From Scolanthus callimorphus (taxonomy: Eukaryota > Cnidaria > Anthozoa > Actiniaria > Edwardsiidae): a stretch of DNA of 64,000 nucleotides. The stretch spans positions 496,001 through 560,000 of the forward strand of contig CM066915.1 of assembly GCA_033964015.1 (NCBI GenBank). Reading direction: 5' to 3'. The notes under the pieces were generated by a model, which ran no database searches, was not told the origin of the DNA, and worked only from the letters and a program-made list of their open reading frames with translations. Shown in pieces: positions 47,904 to 58,840 of this stretch. The stretch's first letter is position 1, and the number at the start of each line of letters is the position of its first letter. The translations under genes were made by a program, and so were the position numbers.

Positions 47904-48722
47904 AAAACAAATTTAACATTCTCACATTATTTCCATTTTGACATTTTGCAGTTTAAAATCACCCACTCCTGCATTTTGAGTGTTGGAGTTGGCATCTGTG
48001 TTGTTTATTACATTTATAGAGACGTTTTATGTTGCATACTTTAACAAGAAAAAAAATAAATAATTATTATGTCGTACAAAACCAGACAATATTTTGTTCA
48101 ATTTTTTTTTACACAATTTACAAAAGTTTCTGGAGTTTATACTAATTTCGTTATTTTATTGGTCATATTGGCTTTATCTTGGTTTAACATTGACATAAAA
48201 CATGCAATTATAATTCCAATCAGGAAATTAAGTTGTCAGTTTATTGGCTAAAATTGAGAAAATACAAAATTAAAGACTGTGTGTGAATTAACTATGCTAT
48301 ATGTATACCAATGAGGTGTTTAGAATGCATAGCTGTCAACTCTCGCACATTAGATCTTAAGATTTTGAGCCCAGTGTCTCAAGGTGTACTTACTATATTT
48401 CTCCTGCATATTTCTTACATATTTGTTTTGTTTTCCATATCTTAAGATTCATGTGCTCTGCCCAATCAATTTTATCAAGTGATTGTAATAATTTCTTTTT
48501 ATCATGAAAGCTAGTTATGAAAAGCTGGCAGTTTATGAGTTTATGAGGTTTATGATTCTCAAATAACTCCATTTGGCAGCCCTTACGGAAGAATCCTTCC
48601 TTTTCTAACACTTTTTATAATAATTGAATAACTGCTGAGTAAAAATATAATTTAGGTCCTGGTTTCATCCTTAAAAAAGAGTCTTGTCTAACATTATTTT
48701 CAACTCCTGCCTTTTAGAAAAG
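47904..48722. other. AT-rich spacer, no gene seen
   Basis: No coding or repeat structure recognised. Long A/T runs and short frames only. Confidence 0.45.
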
Positions 48723-48902
48723 TGTGTGATTCCTGAAAAATAGTGACCCTTCACTTGCAAGGGATTGGAAGTTCCTTTTATTTTCCACATAATCACACTT
48801 TTTTTTTACTGGTAACACAGAGAGATAAGGGGGGGGGGGGTCATACATTCACCTCATTTCCCTTCCATGGGAGTGGTAGGGATAATTTCTGGAATCACAC
48901 AA
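48723..48902. mobile_element. MITE family D, copy 2
   Basis: TGTGTGATTCCTGAAAAA to TTTCTGGAATCACACA, with AAGGGATTGGAAGTTCC and CTTCCATGGGAG inside. Confidence 0.75.
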
Positions 48903-49224
48903 TATTCATTAGATGATGAATGTTTTTATTTTTATTATTTTCTTCTAAATGTATATTTATCCATAATTCCATTGGTGTTAAATAGTTTATCTCAAAATTA
49001 TTGTTTATTTATGTTTATCACCTAAAGAGTGTGCAATATTTTTGTATGTGAGAAATTGCAGACTACCGTAAATGAATCATTTTAGTATCAGAGCTTCTCA
49101 TCCAGGCCCCCAAGGACTTAGATCATATTAGGATGCCTTAAATGTTTTAAAAGTATTTTGAATAATTTTCCCACCGTCCAATATGCAGTTTCATTTGCTG
49201 GCATGCTACCTTAATCTGAATGTG
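48903..49224. other. AT-rich spacer
   Basis: Nothing recognised. Confidence 0.4.
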
Positions 49225-49500
49225 ATCAGTCATGTACTGCATTTATTTGTACCTACCATCATGACAACATCAATCATGTGAGACACGTGGTATGTGTGAA
49301 TGGTATCACCCTGTTGCACTAGAGCTGTGACCTTGGGAGCTGAGGAGATTCTGCCTGGCGAGCAGTTAGGAGCTGGAAGCCTCAATACTGAGTGTAGTGA
49401 GATGACACCTACCGGTTTTGACAATGGAGCATCTCTTCCAGCTGGAGCCTTCAGGGCCTTGTGGGACTTTGTTTGCTTCACAATACATACATAATTTAAC
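49225..49500 (-). CDS. Exon-like block, unrecognised protein
   Basis: On the minus strand an open frame reads SHKALKAPAGRDAPLSKPVG ... RISSAPKVTALVQQGDTIHT YHVSHMIDVVMM and ends at a phase-0 donor ATG|GTAGGT. A decayed inverted copy at 47265-47490 shares sequence through the same donor, so the block was duplicated as a unit. The acceptor is unclear (TATTGTGAAG or CAAACAAAG). I do not recognise the protein. It may be an exon of a transposon-borne or dead host gene. Confidence 0.35.
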
Positions 49501-49729
49501 AATGTCATGTCAAGCCTGTAAGCCAGCATGAGGTGAGCGAGGAACTTGCCTTGGTAAAAATTTCCATGTTTTTTTTTTACTGAAAGAACCAGAACCAAAT
49601 TTAAAACGAAATTTAAACCAGCCTTAACTGTTAGTCACAGAAAAATAGAATCTGGCTCACCTGCCTCAGTAACGATTTGTTTCTGGCTACGGGCCTGCAT
49701 GTTCCTACAACAACAACAACAAGGAAATT

Positions 49730-49892
49730 TGTGTGATTCCAGAAAAAATCCTTACCCTCCCATTGAAGGGATAGGACATTTCAGAGGGGTGGGGTAGGGC
49801 AATTGCCATGCATTCACCTAGAGTGTATTTTTCACTGTAAATTTCATCCCCTTCCTGTGTGGTAGGGCCATGGGTGTTTTCTGGAATCACAC
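49730..49892. mobile_element. MITE family D, copy 3
   Basis: TGTGTGATTCCAGAAAAAAT CC to GTTTTCTGGAATCACACA, with GAAGGGATAGGACATTTCAG inside. Confidence 0.8.
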
Positions 49893-51239
49893 AATATTCG
49901 AAAAATGTTGCGCATCAGTAGTTGAACCAGTTGCCTGCCAAAACAAGTTCTGAGTTGTATTTTGTGTGTCGGTAGTGCTTCTTTCTGCCTGAGTGGAGTA
50001 CAATATCAGCCAGCGCTAAATACTATAGAACAATGGAATTTACAGTAGTTACCAGATAAGCTTTGGTAAAATGCAAAATAAATCACTCTGGCAAAATGGG
50101 AAACTGAAACCACAAAATAAGACTCAGAACATGATTACAAACATGGAATACCCCCTGGATCATAGGCGTGCCTGTCAGTTCTCAGCCACGAAAATCAATA
50201 CCCTTATGTTTCTCAATTACAATGTCTGGCTCAACCACTGAGGCACAAAACATAATGTGGTTTGCAAATTAACATAATAAGGCTCTAGCTTGAGGCAAAA
50301 TAAGATAAACCTCTGAGACTAATATGAAAATCTGAGCCATCCGCAAGCCCTTTCTCTTAATTTGGAAGTCAAGCATGAATAAGTCTGGTCAAATTGCTGT
50401 AAAAACGTAAGATCCTGAAATTTTATGGAAAATTGCAAGCCAGTGCCTGTTAGCAAGTTAAAGCCTTTTTCAAAGGAAAATCGTTTCAGTTACCAGTGCC
50501 ATACCTAGTGTTAAAGAAATGTTTGTTTAGGAGGTAATGAAGCGACCAAAAGGTGTTGGAATAAGTGCAAGTGGTACCTCCATTCGGAAACAAGAAATAT
50601 TAATCTCGATAGTGTTCCCTAGGTATGGCCTAGGTATGAAACGAGGTTTTACAACTAACATCCTTTTGTATCCATGAAGTGTAACTATTTTTTATCATGC
50701 TCTCTCTAACGTCTGGCCCATTTTGTGTTCAATATACTTGCTTTTGGAAATGGTATGGGCTTCAAAGTTTATTCATTAAAAAACGAATTGAAAATTTTGA
50801 GCATATAAAAACATGATTTTTCATGTTGACCAGAATTTAAGCAATTTGTAAAAAAACTTGTTTAACTTCTACCACAAAATATTTTGTCTTATATGGATGA
50901 AACCAATGCTTCATTGGTCAAAGTGAGGTGTGCTTCAGGAGCATTGCATGACTCCAATCTGGGCGGCTGTGAGGAGACTGTGAATACATTATTACACTTC
51001 ATGGATATAAACAGGCTGTCAAAAAAACCCACACCCCTGTAAGGACCCAGTTTCAGCTTAAACCACCCCTGAATTTCACTTCTGTAACAGGTTGCCCATC
51101 TCCAAAACTGCTCTTGGACCACCCACCCTAGAATTCCATTGGTCCTCAACAGGGGGTGCAATTATTTTTGGGAGACTACCCAATGGTAGTGAGCAGGTCA
51201 TGTCACCAATGACATCATCATGTAGTTAGTGTAATTGTG
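49893..51239. other. Spacer, no gene seen; degenerate 33-mer units at the end
   Basis: Mostly AT-rich unique-looking sequence. From about 51050, ACCACCC, CTTGGACCACCCACCCTAGA and ATTCCATTGG resemble the 33-bp minisatellite at 52490-52955, so the array locus once extended further. Confidence 0.45.
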
Positions 51240-51960
51240 GCCTGGGTGTACTGCCGGTCTGGCTGATGGTCTGAGGGGGTCACTGCCATCTGGCTGATGG
51301 TCTGAGGGGGTCACTGTGGTCTGGCTGATTGTCTGAGGGGGTCACTGGTCTGACTGGATGGTCTAAGAGGGCCACTGTGATCTGGCTGATGGTCTGAGGG
51401 GGTCCCTGTGATCTGGCTGATTGTCTGAGGGGGTCACTGTGGTCTGGCTGATGGTCCGAGGGGGTCACTGGTCTGACTGGATGGTCTAAGAGGGCAACTG
51501 TGATCTGGCTGATGGTCTGAGGGGGTCACTGTGGTCTGGCTGATTGTCTGAGGGGGTCACTGGTCTGACTGGATGGTCTAAGAGGGCCACTGTGATCTGG
51601 CTGATGGTCTGAGGGGGTCCCTGTGGTCAGGCTGATGGTCCGAGGGGGTCACTGGTCTGACTGGATGGTCTAAGAGGGCAACTGTGATCTGGCTGAAGGT
51701 CTGAGGGGGTCACTGTGGTCTGGTTGATGGTCTGAGGGGGTCACTGGTCTGACTGGATGGTCTAAGAGGGCAACTGTGATCTGGCTGATGGTCTGAGGGG
51801 GTCACTGTGGTCTGGCTGATGGTCTGAGGGGGTCACTGGTCTGACTGGATGGTCTAAGAGGGCCACTGTGATCTGGCTGATGGTCTGAGGGGGTCGCTGG
51901 TTTGGCTGATGGTCTGTGGGGCTCACTGTGGTTTGGCTGATGATGTGAAGGGCTCACTGT
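51240..51960. repeat. 31-bp minisatellite with 92-bp higher-order period
   Basis: Unit like CTGATGGTCTGAGGGGGTCA CTGTGGTCTGG. A diagnostic variant, GGTCTGACTGGATGGTCTAA GAGGG, starts at 51347, 51470, 51562, 51654, 51746 and 51838, i.e. spacings of 123, 92, 92, 92 and 92. Triplets of the unit were therefore amplified as a block. Minus frames rich in DHQPDHSDPLR are artefacts. Confidence 0.9.
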
Positions 51961-52079
51961 GGACTGGTTCATTGCCTGAAGGCTCACTGTGGTGCCTGGC
52001 TGATAGGGCCATGGTCTGGTTAATGGTGCAGATGACTGGCTGGATTGTTGCCAATAGTCCGGAGTACTCACAATTTTCT

Positions 52080-52490
52080 GTTAGAATATTAAAGTAACAA
52101 AATTAGAGTGCATAGGAGTCCATGAATGTTTAAGCTAAGATGGGCAGCAACAAGTCCGCACCCTCTGTTCAGGTTGGCCCCACTATGGAAATGTCTAGTT
52201 CTTATAATTTCACTGTATTTCTCCATGGCCATCACAGTATAGATCTCCAAATAAACTGAGGGATACCCACCCTGGAATTTTACCCTTGTAACTGGGTACC
52301 CATCACAGAATTCCATACCCTGGACATTTTTTAACTGCCCTACCCACCCTGGAGCTCCATTGAATTTCTTCTTGACCATCCTTGAATTTATGCTAAGCCT
52401 CCCTGGAATTTCCTATAAGTCTGGGATCCACTCTTGACTTTTACTCCTGTAAATGGGTAACCACCTAAGAATTCCAGACTGGTCTAGGAC
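52080..52490. other. Spacer between the two minisatellites
   Basis: GGTACCCATCACAGAATTCC and GATACCCACCCTGGAATTTT look like decayed 33-bp units. No gene. Confidence 0.45.
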
Positions 52491-52955
52491 TACCCACCCT
52501 AGAATTTCAGGCTGTCTAGTTTCCACCCTAGAATTCCAGGCTGTCTAGGACTACCCACCCTAGAATAAGGCTGGTCTAAGACTACCCACCCTAGAACTCC
52601 AGGCTGGTTTAGGACTACACACCCTAGAATTCCAGGCTGTCTAGGACTTTCCACCCTAGAATTCCAGGCTGTCTAGGACTACCCACCCTAGAATAAGGCT
52701 GGTCTAAGACTACCCACCCTAGAATTCCAGGCTGGTTTAGGACTACCCACCCTAGAATTCCAGGCTGGTCTAGGACTACACACCCTAGAATTCCAGGCTG
52801 GTCTAGGACTACCCACCCTAGAATTCCAGGCTGGTCTAGGACTACACACCCTAGAATTCCAGGCTAGTCTAGGACTACCAACCTTAGAATTCCAGGCTGG
52901 TCTAACACTACCCACCCTAGAATTCCAGGCTGGTCTAGGACTACCCACCCTATTC
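52490..52955. repeat. 33-bp minisatellite (ACCCACCCTAGAATTCCAGG)
   Basis: About 14 units of CTAGGACTACCCACCCTAGA ATTCCAGGCTGGT with some 27-30 bp variants. As 33 is divisible by 3, the minus strand is open and reads VGSPRPAWNSR repeats. With no start context, signal or flanking exon this is more likely non-coding. Confidence 0.9.
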
Positions 52956-53037
52956 CAGAGATCCTCAACAAGGTATGCCTTTTTAGCGAGTGCCCAATTG
53001 ATAGGCATCATTGCTATCACAGAAAAGAGACCCCCTC

Positions 53038-53432
53038 CCCCAGGGGGGGGGCACTCTATATTCGAATGCTAGGGGTGATTTTAGGGGTTGAAATCGGCGA
53101 TCTGGTATTTTTTTAGGGGTTTGAAAATAAAAGACGATATGGCCACGAAAAAATAGGTATTTTTTAGGGGGTTCTCATGCAAATAAGGTACATAGGCCCA
53201 AATTATTTGAAAAATGATAGTTTATTTGAAACTCGAGAGGACACATTTGATACATCAAATAAATGGCCAGAATAAAATTTAATCTGTCAAAATTGGTATT
53301 GTTAAGGGTATTTTCAGAATGGGGGTATTTTTTAGGGTGGAAATTTTTTCCGAACAGGTATTTTTTAGGGTCAAAATTTGATTTTCCCGATGGTCACCCC
53401 TAGCATTTTAACCTTAGAGTTCCCCCTCCGGG
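53038..53432. mobile_element. TIR element with TATTTTTTAGGG motifs
   Basis: CTATATTCGAATGCTAGGGG TGA near the left end mirrors TCACCCCTAGCATTTTAACC near the right end. TATTTTTTAGGG recurs five times. The right half is shared with 41410-41607. Confidence 0.75.
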
Positions 53433-54165
53433 CCCACATACACATACGCACCACTGGTCTGGCTGATAGTCTGAAGGGTTTCTGTTCTAGGAGCAGGGGT
53501 CTATGGTATGGTTGATGGTAAATTTCTCTTGTGGTTCTTGCCAATATTAGAGTACTGAAATGTAATTAAATGTATGCACTTGAAGTAAACTTGAAGTAAC
53601 TTGAAAAAAAAAACTTGAATTTCAGTTTTAAATAAAAATGTTTAGAACTCTATCAGAATTTAATGTTAAGCTAGAACATTTGCTATTACACGAGAAACGA
53701 ACAGTAAGCTTAGTGTTCCTGTTAAACCTGTTTGCGTGTGGAACGGGCTATACATACCTAAGCAAATGGCCTCGAGCTTGTTGAATTCCATGAAAATTTG
53801 GCTCATGAATTTAAGAGTAAAAAGCAGCTTATCGGTGACTGAATATCACGTATACTAACCTCAATCACTGTACAACATTCTAGGGAGCTAAAAGCGTTTC
53901 TAGCAGTAAAGGGGATCGCAGTTTTGTCCTTGTTTTTTGGCCAAGAGAATCGAGCATCGACGAGCACATGGCCGCCATTCTCAGGTTCAAGCGAATAATT
54001 TGCATTTTAAATTTCGCGCTATTTGTTCCAGTCTCCCGCGCAGCCTGTCCTCGGCGTCACGCAAAGCCGGAGACTGTAAATTTTTAATAGTTCCACACTG
54101 TTCTCAGCCAAGACTTTCCAAATATCTGAGGCAATTAAAATGAACACCAATTTCGTGTAAAGTTT
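53433..54165. other. Non-coding spacer
   Basis: No exon recognised. CTGGTCTGGCTGATAGTCTGAAG at about 53453 is a stray minisatellite unit. Confidence 0.4.
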
Positions 54166-54375
54166 GTTTTCTGCAGAAATTCCTTGTGATAGGATGGTCC
54201 AAATAGTTTTGCTCAGTGATCGTTCCTGGAGCATGCGCGTATCGTGACAGCCTCCTTTAAGATACACGGAGCTTCTGCAGAAGCAGAAAACTATTCATGG
54301 AAAAAGCTTTTAATTCACGGCTATCACAATGACTATCCATGGGAATTCCTACACTTCCTATTTCTTTCCCTTGGG
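54166..54375. repeat. Diverged relatives of MITE family A
   Basis: TTTCTGCAGAAATTCCTTGTG at 54168 resembles a family A right end. GCTTCTGCAGAAGCAG, TTCATGGAAAAAGCTTTTAA and CTATCCATGGGAATTCC near 54262-54345 resemble a left end. Confidence 0.45.
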
Positions 54376-54406
54376 AAATCTCAAATGAATCATGGTGAAT
54401 GGGTCC

Positions 54407-54681
54407 CTAAGGGAAGAGGTCAAAACACTTGTACTCGAATGGTGCCCAATTTGTTCAGGGGAGGTGGTGGGTACCGGCATCTACCCCCTTAGGTACCCAA
54501 TACCCCTTTTTCAGACCTCATTTTCTCAGAGCATGATCTGGGGGTACCTGTTTTTATTGCACATATGGACTCCTCTCGCTGCGAGGAAAGCGTTGGAGCA
54601 TACACCTTTTTAATATCTATTTTATTTAAGGAGATACTTGCTCTAAAATTCAGCTCTGAGAGGTAGGTGGCTCCGGTACCT

Positions 54682-54714
<33 letters not shown>

Positions 54715-54757
54715 ATTGGGCACCCACGGAAGTACGGATGTTTTGACCTCTCCCCTA
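54407..54757. mobile_element. MITE family B, copy 2
   Basis: TAAGGGAAGAGGTCAAAACA to TGTTTTGACCTCTCCCCTAA, with GGTGGTGGGTACCGGC and a C homopolymer of about 30 bases at 54684-54712. Same layout as 10295-10637. Confidence 0.8.
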
Positions 54758-55103
54758 AAACCCTGGCGTTCTGATGGGCTTCCTGTGGTTGGTAAGACGT
54801 GTGATGTGACGTCACAGGAGACCCTTTGCGCGCCCAGACCGCCAGGGACTAGGCTGGGTTCTGTGGAAAATCCTTGGAAAAAATACGAAAGAAGCTGCTT
54901 TTTGTTCAACCATTCAATTTTGTTTATTCTTTCTTGCTTTACCACCTGTTCAAAGGCCGCGGCGAATAATAATTTGGCGCGAATGCCAGGCGCATGCGCA
55001 AGATAGAGGTGCCCAGATAATCGCACGGATTGCGTGATACAAATATTTGTTTACAAGCTTTGCCGATCGAACCCCTGCATCAACTATTAAAGAAAGCGAA
55101 TAT

Positions 55104-55265
55104 GGTCTGGTGGCCGGGCGTTCCCTCGCCTAGGACCCTGGACCGAGTCCCTGAGTCGCTACTGAGCAATTAACACCGAGGATAGCGACTGTCGGGGCCG
55201 AAATCTCTGGCGTGGGCGTAAGAACCGAAAATTGTCGCCATACGGCGCTTCATCTGTCTGGAAGT
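55104..55265. repeat. Dispersed repeat, copy of 35135-35345
   Basis: See the partner. This copy keeps an extra ~25 bp (CCTAGGACCCTGGACCGAGT) and ends TCTGTCTGGAAGTATGGTCC. Confidence 0.7.
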
Positions 55266-55436
55266 ATGGTCCTCGTATTTTTTCAGCGGTCCGGTATCCA
55301 TCAAATCGCGCGCTCTTATTGCTCGCGAGCGGGCCGGAATCCTACGATCCGGACCTCGGGTCCGGATGAATCGCACGCGCGCTATTATTTCTGTGAAGTT
55401 TTATGATGTTTCAGTGAAAGCAAAAAAAATAATAAA

Positions 55437-55605
55437 TATATTATTTACCGGGTCAGTTGGGTCGGTCCAGATCGTGAAATACCGTGACCTCGGCCTTGAA
55501 AATACTGACCTCGACCTCCGGTCTCGGTCTCGGTCAGTATTTTTAAGACCTCGGTCACGGTATTTCACGATCCGGACCTCCCAGCCGGTAAATAACATAT
55601 ATGTA
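55437..55605. repeat. 169-bp foldback palindrome
   Basis: ATTATTTACCGGGTCAGTTG at the left pairs with the mirrored CCAGCCGGTAAATAACAT. GATCGTGAAATACCGTGACC pairs with GGTCACGGTATTTCACGATC, and AAAATACTGACC with GGTCAGTATTTTT. Confidence 0.85.
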
Positions 55606-55700
55606 TTTTTGGTCTCAAACGAAATTTCGTTAATTATCTTCAATAAAAAGATTTCACGGCTGTTTTATTGAGGGACCGATCATTATTTACAGCAAGCAGG

Positions 55701-56194
55701 ATGCACCAGTCAATTGTAACCACCAACCCCAAACCTCGGGGAAGGGTGGGGGAAACGTGGGGCTTTTATATGTATAGGTCAGGTTTTGGTCCCGACTACA
55801 TGGGGGATATTCTCTTCATCGATCCTGAATGTTGGGAATTAGGACGAGGATAGAAATTTTTCCCAAACTCTCGGTTCACCTTAGAATACACCCACCTCCC
55901 TCTAACAGGAGCACTGACCACATGCCAAACGATGCAAAAAAACGCGAATGATGTGATTTTCCGAGGAACTTTGAGAAACTTACTTGCCATATTTTTTTAC
56001 CAATGCATTATATATCATTTCTCCCTAAAAAATTTCGGAAGTGTTCAATGTATACTCTCGAAATCATACAATGTGTGGCCCACTCTTGGTGGTGGAAATT
56101 CCAACATGTTTTGCCCCAAGGGAAGGGAGGGGCACAAATCTAGTATTGCTCAGCTGGAAATCGATGTCCCCACCCTTCCCCGAGGTTGGGGGGC

Positions 56195-56225
<31 letters not shown>

Positions 56226-56246
56226 GGTTACAATTGACTGATGCAT
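55701..56246. mobile_element. 546-bp TIR element, terminus ATGCACCAGTCAATTGTAAC
   Basis: ATGCACCAGTCAATTGTAAC CACC and CCTCGGGGAAGGGTGGGG mirror CCCCACCCTTCCCCGAGG and GTTACAATTGACTGATGCAT. A G homopolymer of about 40 bases sits at 56180-56222. Confidence 0.8.
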
Positions 56247-56771
56247 AAAATTAATACTTCGCTGCCCCCTCCGCGAGCCCCGCAAAATTCATCGTTCCGC
56301 GAGCTGCAAGCACAGTCGATATTGATAGATTATTTGGGAGCCTACTCTTTTTCCGGGGACAAACCGCGTCAAGGGAGAGAAATAAAAAAACAACTCGAGT
56401 CTGCATTACTCAGAGTGCGTTGTTTATTGATCATTCTTCACTTACATATCGTCTTTACAGTATTCATAACTATAAAGTCAAACGATAGTTTATTTAACAC
56501 GGAGGTTACATGTAAGCAAAAAGTATCTAAACTACAATGTTTAGAGTTATTAAATTATTATTAGTATTATTAACCATAAACATATTGGTGGCGTCTGTCT
56601 GTAGCGCGCCGTGGCGTCCTAATACGTCACTTGCCTACCATTAATTTCCAATGGTTTTAGGAAAGGCGCTATAGCTACGCAATTGCTAATAAAATCGTTA
56701 CAATGTACATTATATATATGATAAGAGGGTGCTTGCTTCATATCCCCCTTGATGTGTCACTGTGCCAGGCT
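56247..56771. other. Region downstream of the small minus-strand gene
   Basis: AT-rich, without recognised features. Expected to contain the 3'UTR of the gene ending at 56772. Confidence 0.35.
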
Positions 56772-56881
56772 TCAAACTGACTCATCAATATCGACGTCTT
56801 CTAAACTCTTGAAATTATTTGTGTCGTAGTCTGTGTCTGTGCGACTAAGTCTCTGTTCCCTTTCCTCTTTTAAATCACGAT
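56772..56881 (-). CDS. Small minus gene, terminal exon
   Basis: 110 bp after acceptor AAATCATTTTTTTAG. It completes the one base left by the previous exon and reads RDLKEEREQRLSRTDTDYDT onward to DIDESV and TGA. Charged, probably disordered. Confidence 0.55.
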
Positions 56882-57867
56882 CTAAAAAAATGATTTATAC
56901 ATTTCACCAGGAGCCGACTACTAGGGATGACAATCTATCAAATTAGGATTGTCCACCAATACTGTTGATGCGCTATTTTTAGCATCAATTTTGTTTCTCT
57001 TTTCAGCAAAATCGTACTTGTAGCTTAATCTCTCTTGGGAAAAACGTATCTGTCAAAATAACACTGGCATTCGTTTCCTAGTCGTCTTTTCAACCTATGC
57101 CTTTGACTGGAACCCTTAAAAGAAATCGTGAGCCATAAAACACCACGTTCTTTTATGCATGCGTCGGCGGCTGTCAGAGCCTCCCCATTACCGAGAGCTC
57201 CCCAGCTCGTCTGCTCGCAGGGGAGGCTCTGGGGACATCCATTTGAGGGCCTTGGCCTGATTGGCTGATTTTAAACGTTGGAGCATGCACAGAAAATTGT
57301 TTCTCTCAACGGCTCTGTATCAAATCTCGCGCATGCGTCAATGGCTGTCACCAGAGCCTCCCCCGCGAGGTAACGAGCCGGGGAGACTGGGTACGAGAAT
57401 ATATTTGATGCATATTTACCGAATGGCATTCGCTCAGTCCCCTCAACACAGTTCGCAAAAAAGTTGCCGTGGAAGCGATATACGTTTCGCGCCCCACCCA
57501 CCTCCCCGAGTGGGGATTGACATCGCATACCATGCCATGCTCATCGCATGCTATTGCTTGGCAGTCGCAATCACCTCCCATAACTTAGACCGCTTGACGG
57601 GTAATAGGTATGCGGTGAAATTGAGCTCCTATTTAGTAAATAGTTTGTCAGAGTCTACAGTAAAGAATATGAGTCGATCTTTTTACCAGAATGTGGCATT
57701 CCTTCCACGTTGTCCTCTAAGGGTCGCTCAACTTGTTTACGTTTGTCGACGGGGTTATCGGTCGTACCCTCATTGGTCGTTCTCCTCCTCCTCCAGGCGA
57801 GCGATACCGAAAATAGGTCAACAAGGAGTACACCCGCAAGGAGCATTACAATTAGGCCTTTGCTCAT
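56772..57867 (-). CDS. Small secreted or single-pass membrane protein with basic patch and acidic tail, unrecognised
   Basis: Exon 57687-57867 plus 56772-56881 join in phase 1 to give 96 residues. MSKGLIVMLLAGVLLVDLFS VSLA is a strong signal peptide or signal anchor, directly followed by WRRRR. A polar stretch with KR/RK pairs (VDKRKQVERPL) follows, and the tail is Asp/Glu-rich (DTDYDTNNFKSLEDVDIDES V). There is no Cys in the mature part. The exon starts after a good acceptor, CCCTCTTTTTTCAG. An upstream exon ending at 58467 could extend the protein in frame by 22 basic residues, which would make it a type II membrane protein. The multibasic sites could be furin-type processing sites. I do not recognise the family. 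Confidence 0.6.
56905..56985. repeat. Fragment of the 26385-26720 repeat family
   Basis: CTACTAGGGATGACAATCTA, AATTAGGATTGTCCACCAAT and GCTATTTTTAGCATC follow the order of the units at 26.4-26.7 kb. Confidence 0.6.
57187..57400. mobile_element. MITE family E, copy 3 (intronic)
   Basis: CATTACCGAGAGCTCCCCAG to GACTGGGTACGAGAAT. The interior CTCTGGGGACATCCATTTGA matches copy 1 in reverse. It lies in the intron between the two coding exons of the small minus gene; the long plus-strand frame through it is spurious. Confidence 0.8.
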
Positions 57868-57875
57868 GTTGGAAC
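57687..57875 (-). CDS. Small minus gene, signal-peptide exon
   Basis: Acceptor CTCTTTTTTCAG|GTTCCAAC, ATG at 57867, donor TCTG|GTAAAA. The coding part is 181 bp. An unspliced reading would end HSGKKIDSYSLL, but the phase-matched next exon makes splicing more likely. Confidence 0.6.
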
Positions 57876-58213
57876 CTGAAAAAAGAGGGCATGGCGATAA
57901 AATTACAGGCAAAAGTAGTGTGAATATAAAATATAACGAAAAACAGTACGGAGGTGAGGAACAGAGTGTAATCAGTGTAATTCTACCGCTAATGGAACTA
58001 TTGTGATCAATCCTTTGGCTCATAAGCCCCCGCGGCCAAGCCATGCATGCAATGAAAAATTATCCAGTTTAGTGGGCGTTAAACCATGGCTAAAAAACAA
58101 CCCAAAATGACTATTTGAATACAAGCTTTCATTGCTTGAAAACTTTCAGGATTTGCGGTCAGAATTTGCCGGAATTGTAAGAGGCGCGGTGACACGATTG
58201 TAGCCACACTTTT

Positions 58214-58443
58214 AAAGAGACTGTGTCAGCCGCCATTTTGACAGCATAGCAACATACCAAGTCGGAGAAAGCATCCATTTCCATCGACTGATTTAGAGAA
58301 TATAGAGCAATGTTCTCGATTGAATTTGATAAATCAAATCTGAAACTTTGTTTTTATATGTTTATTAAGATATTTCTACACGTAATTCGTCTTCTAATAT
58401 CAAACGAAAACAATAACAAAGGAGTGGCTGACACGGGCTCTTT
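58214..58443. mobile_element. MITE family G, copy 2
   Basis: AAAGAGACTGTGTCAGCCGC to GTGGCTGACACGGGCTCTTT. See copy 1 at 47700-47903. Confidence 0.85.
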
Positions 58444-58466
58444 AATTAAGGTGATGTAAAACTGAC

Positions 58467-58524
58467 CTGTGTATTGTTCTCGAGTTGCGTCAAAAAGCTT
58501 CTTTCGTTTAGTAGAACGAATCAT
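58467..58524 (-). CDS. Possible 5' exon of the small minus gene
   Basis: MIRSTKRKKLFDATREQYT then one base before donor CAG|GTCAGT. The phase agrees exactly with exon 57875, where the joined frame runs through SN into MSKGL. The open frame extends upstream to an acceptor-like TTGATTGACAG near 58581. Tentative. Confidence 0.35.
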
Positions 58525-58840
58525 GATAAAATAAGAACTAAACACAAAGGGGTCCTCTGGGAGGAACAATACAATTTCTCTGTCAATCAAATACTAAAAA
58601 CCCTGCCAGATTTAACAAGAAAAGGCAAAACGGCGGCAAAGCCATTCCGCGCTGGTGCGACCACACTCTTTAGAGCAAAACTACACCTAGAATTGACAAT
58701 AAATCGTGTGCCCTCTTCCTTTAATATATAGATTTAGCCACTGGCTAAAAGCGGAGCTCCTGGTTATAAAATTTTCTGTGTGAATGAAAGGGATTCCCAT
58801 GTGTACATGGTTTACATGGTTACTTTAGAGTCTTCCCTTC

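Noticed and set aside
51802..53020. Pro/Ser/Asp-rich repeat proteins on the minus strand
   Set aside because: They are the two minisatellites in translation; no start context, signal peptide or exon borders.
55104..55265. tRNA- or snRNA-derived SINE head
   Set aside because: No A/B box pair or snRNA hallmark could be placed in either copy.
57261..57923. 220-codon plus frame
   Set aside because: Runs through MITE family E and antisense to the small minus-strand gene; no domain, no splice support.
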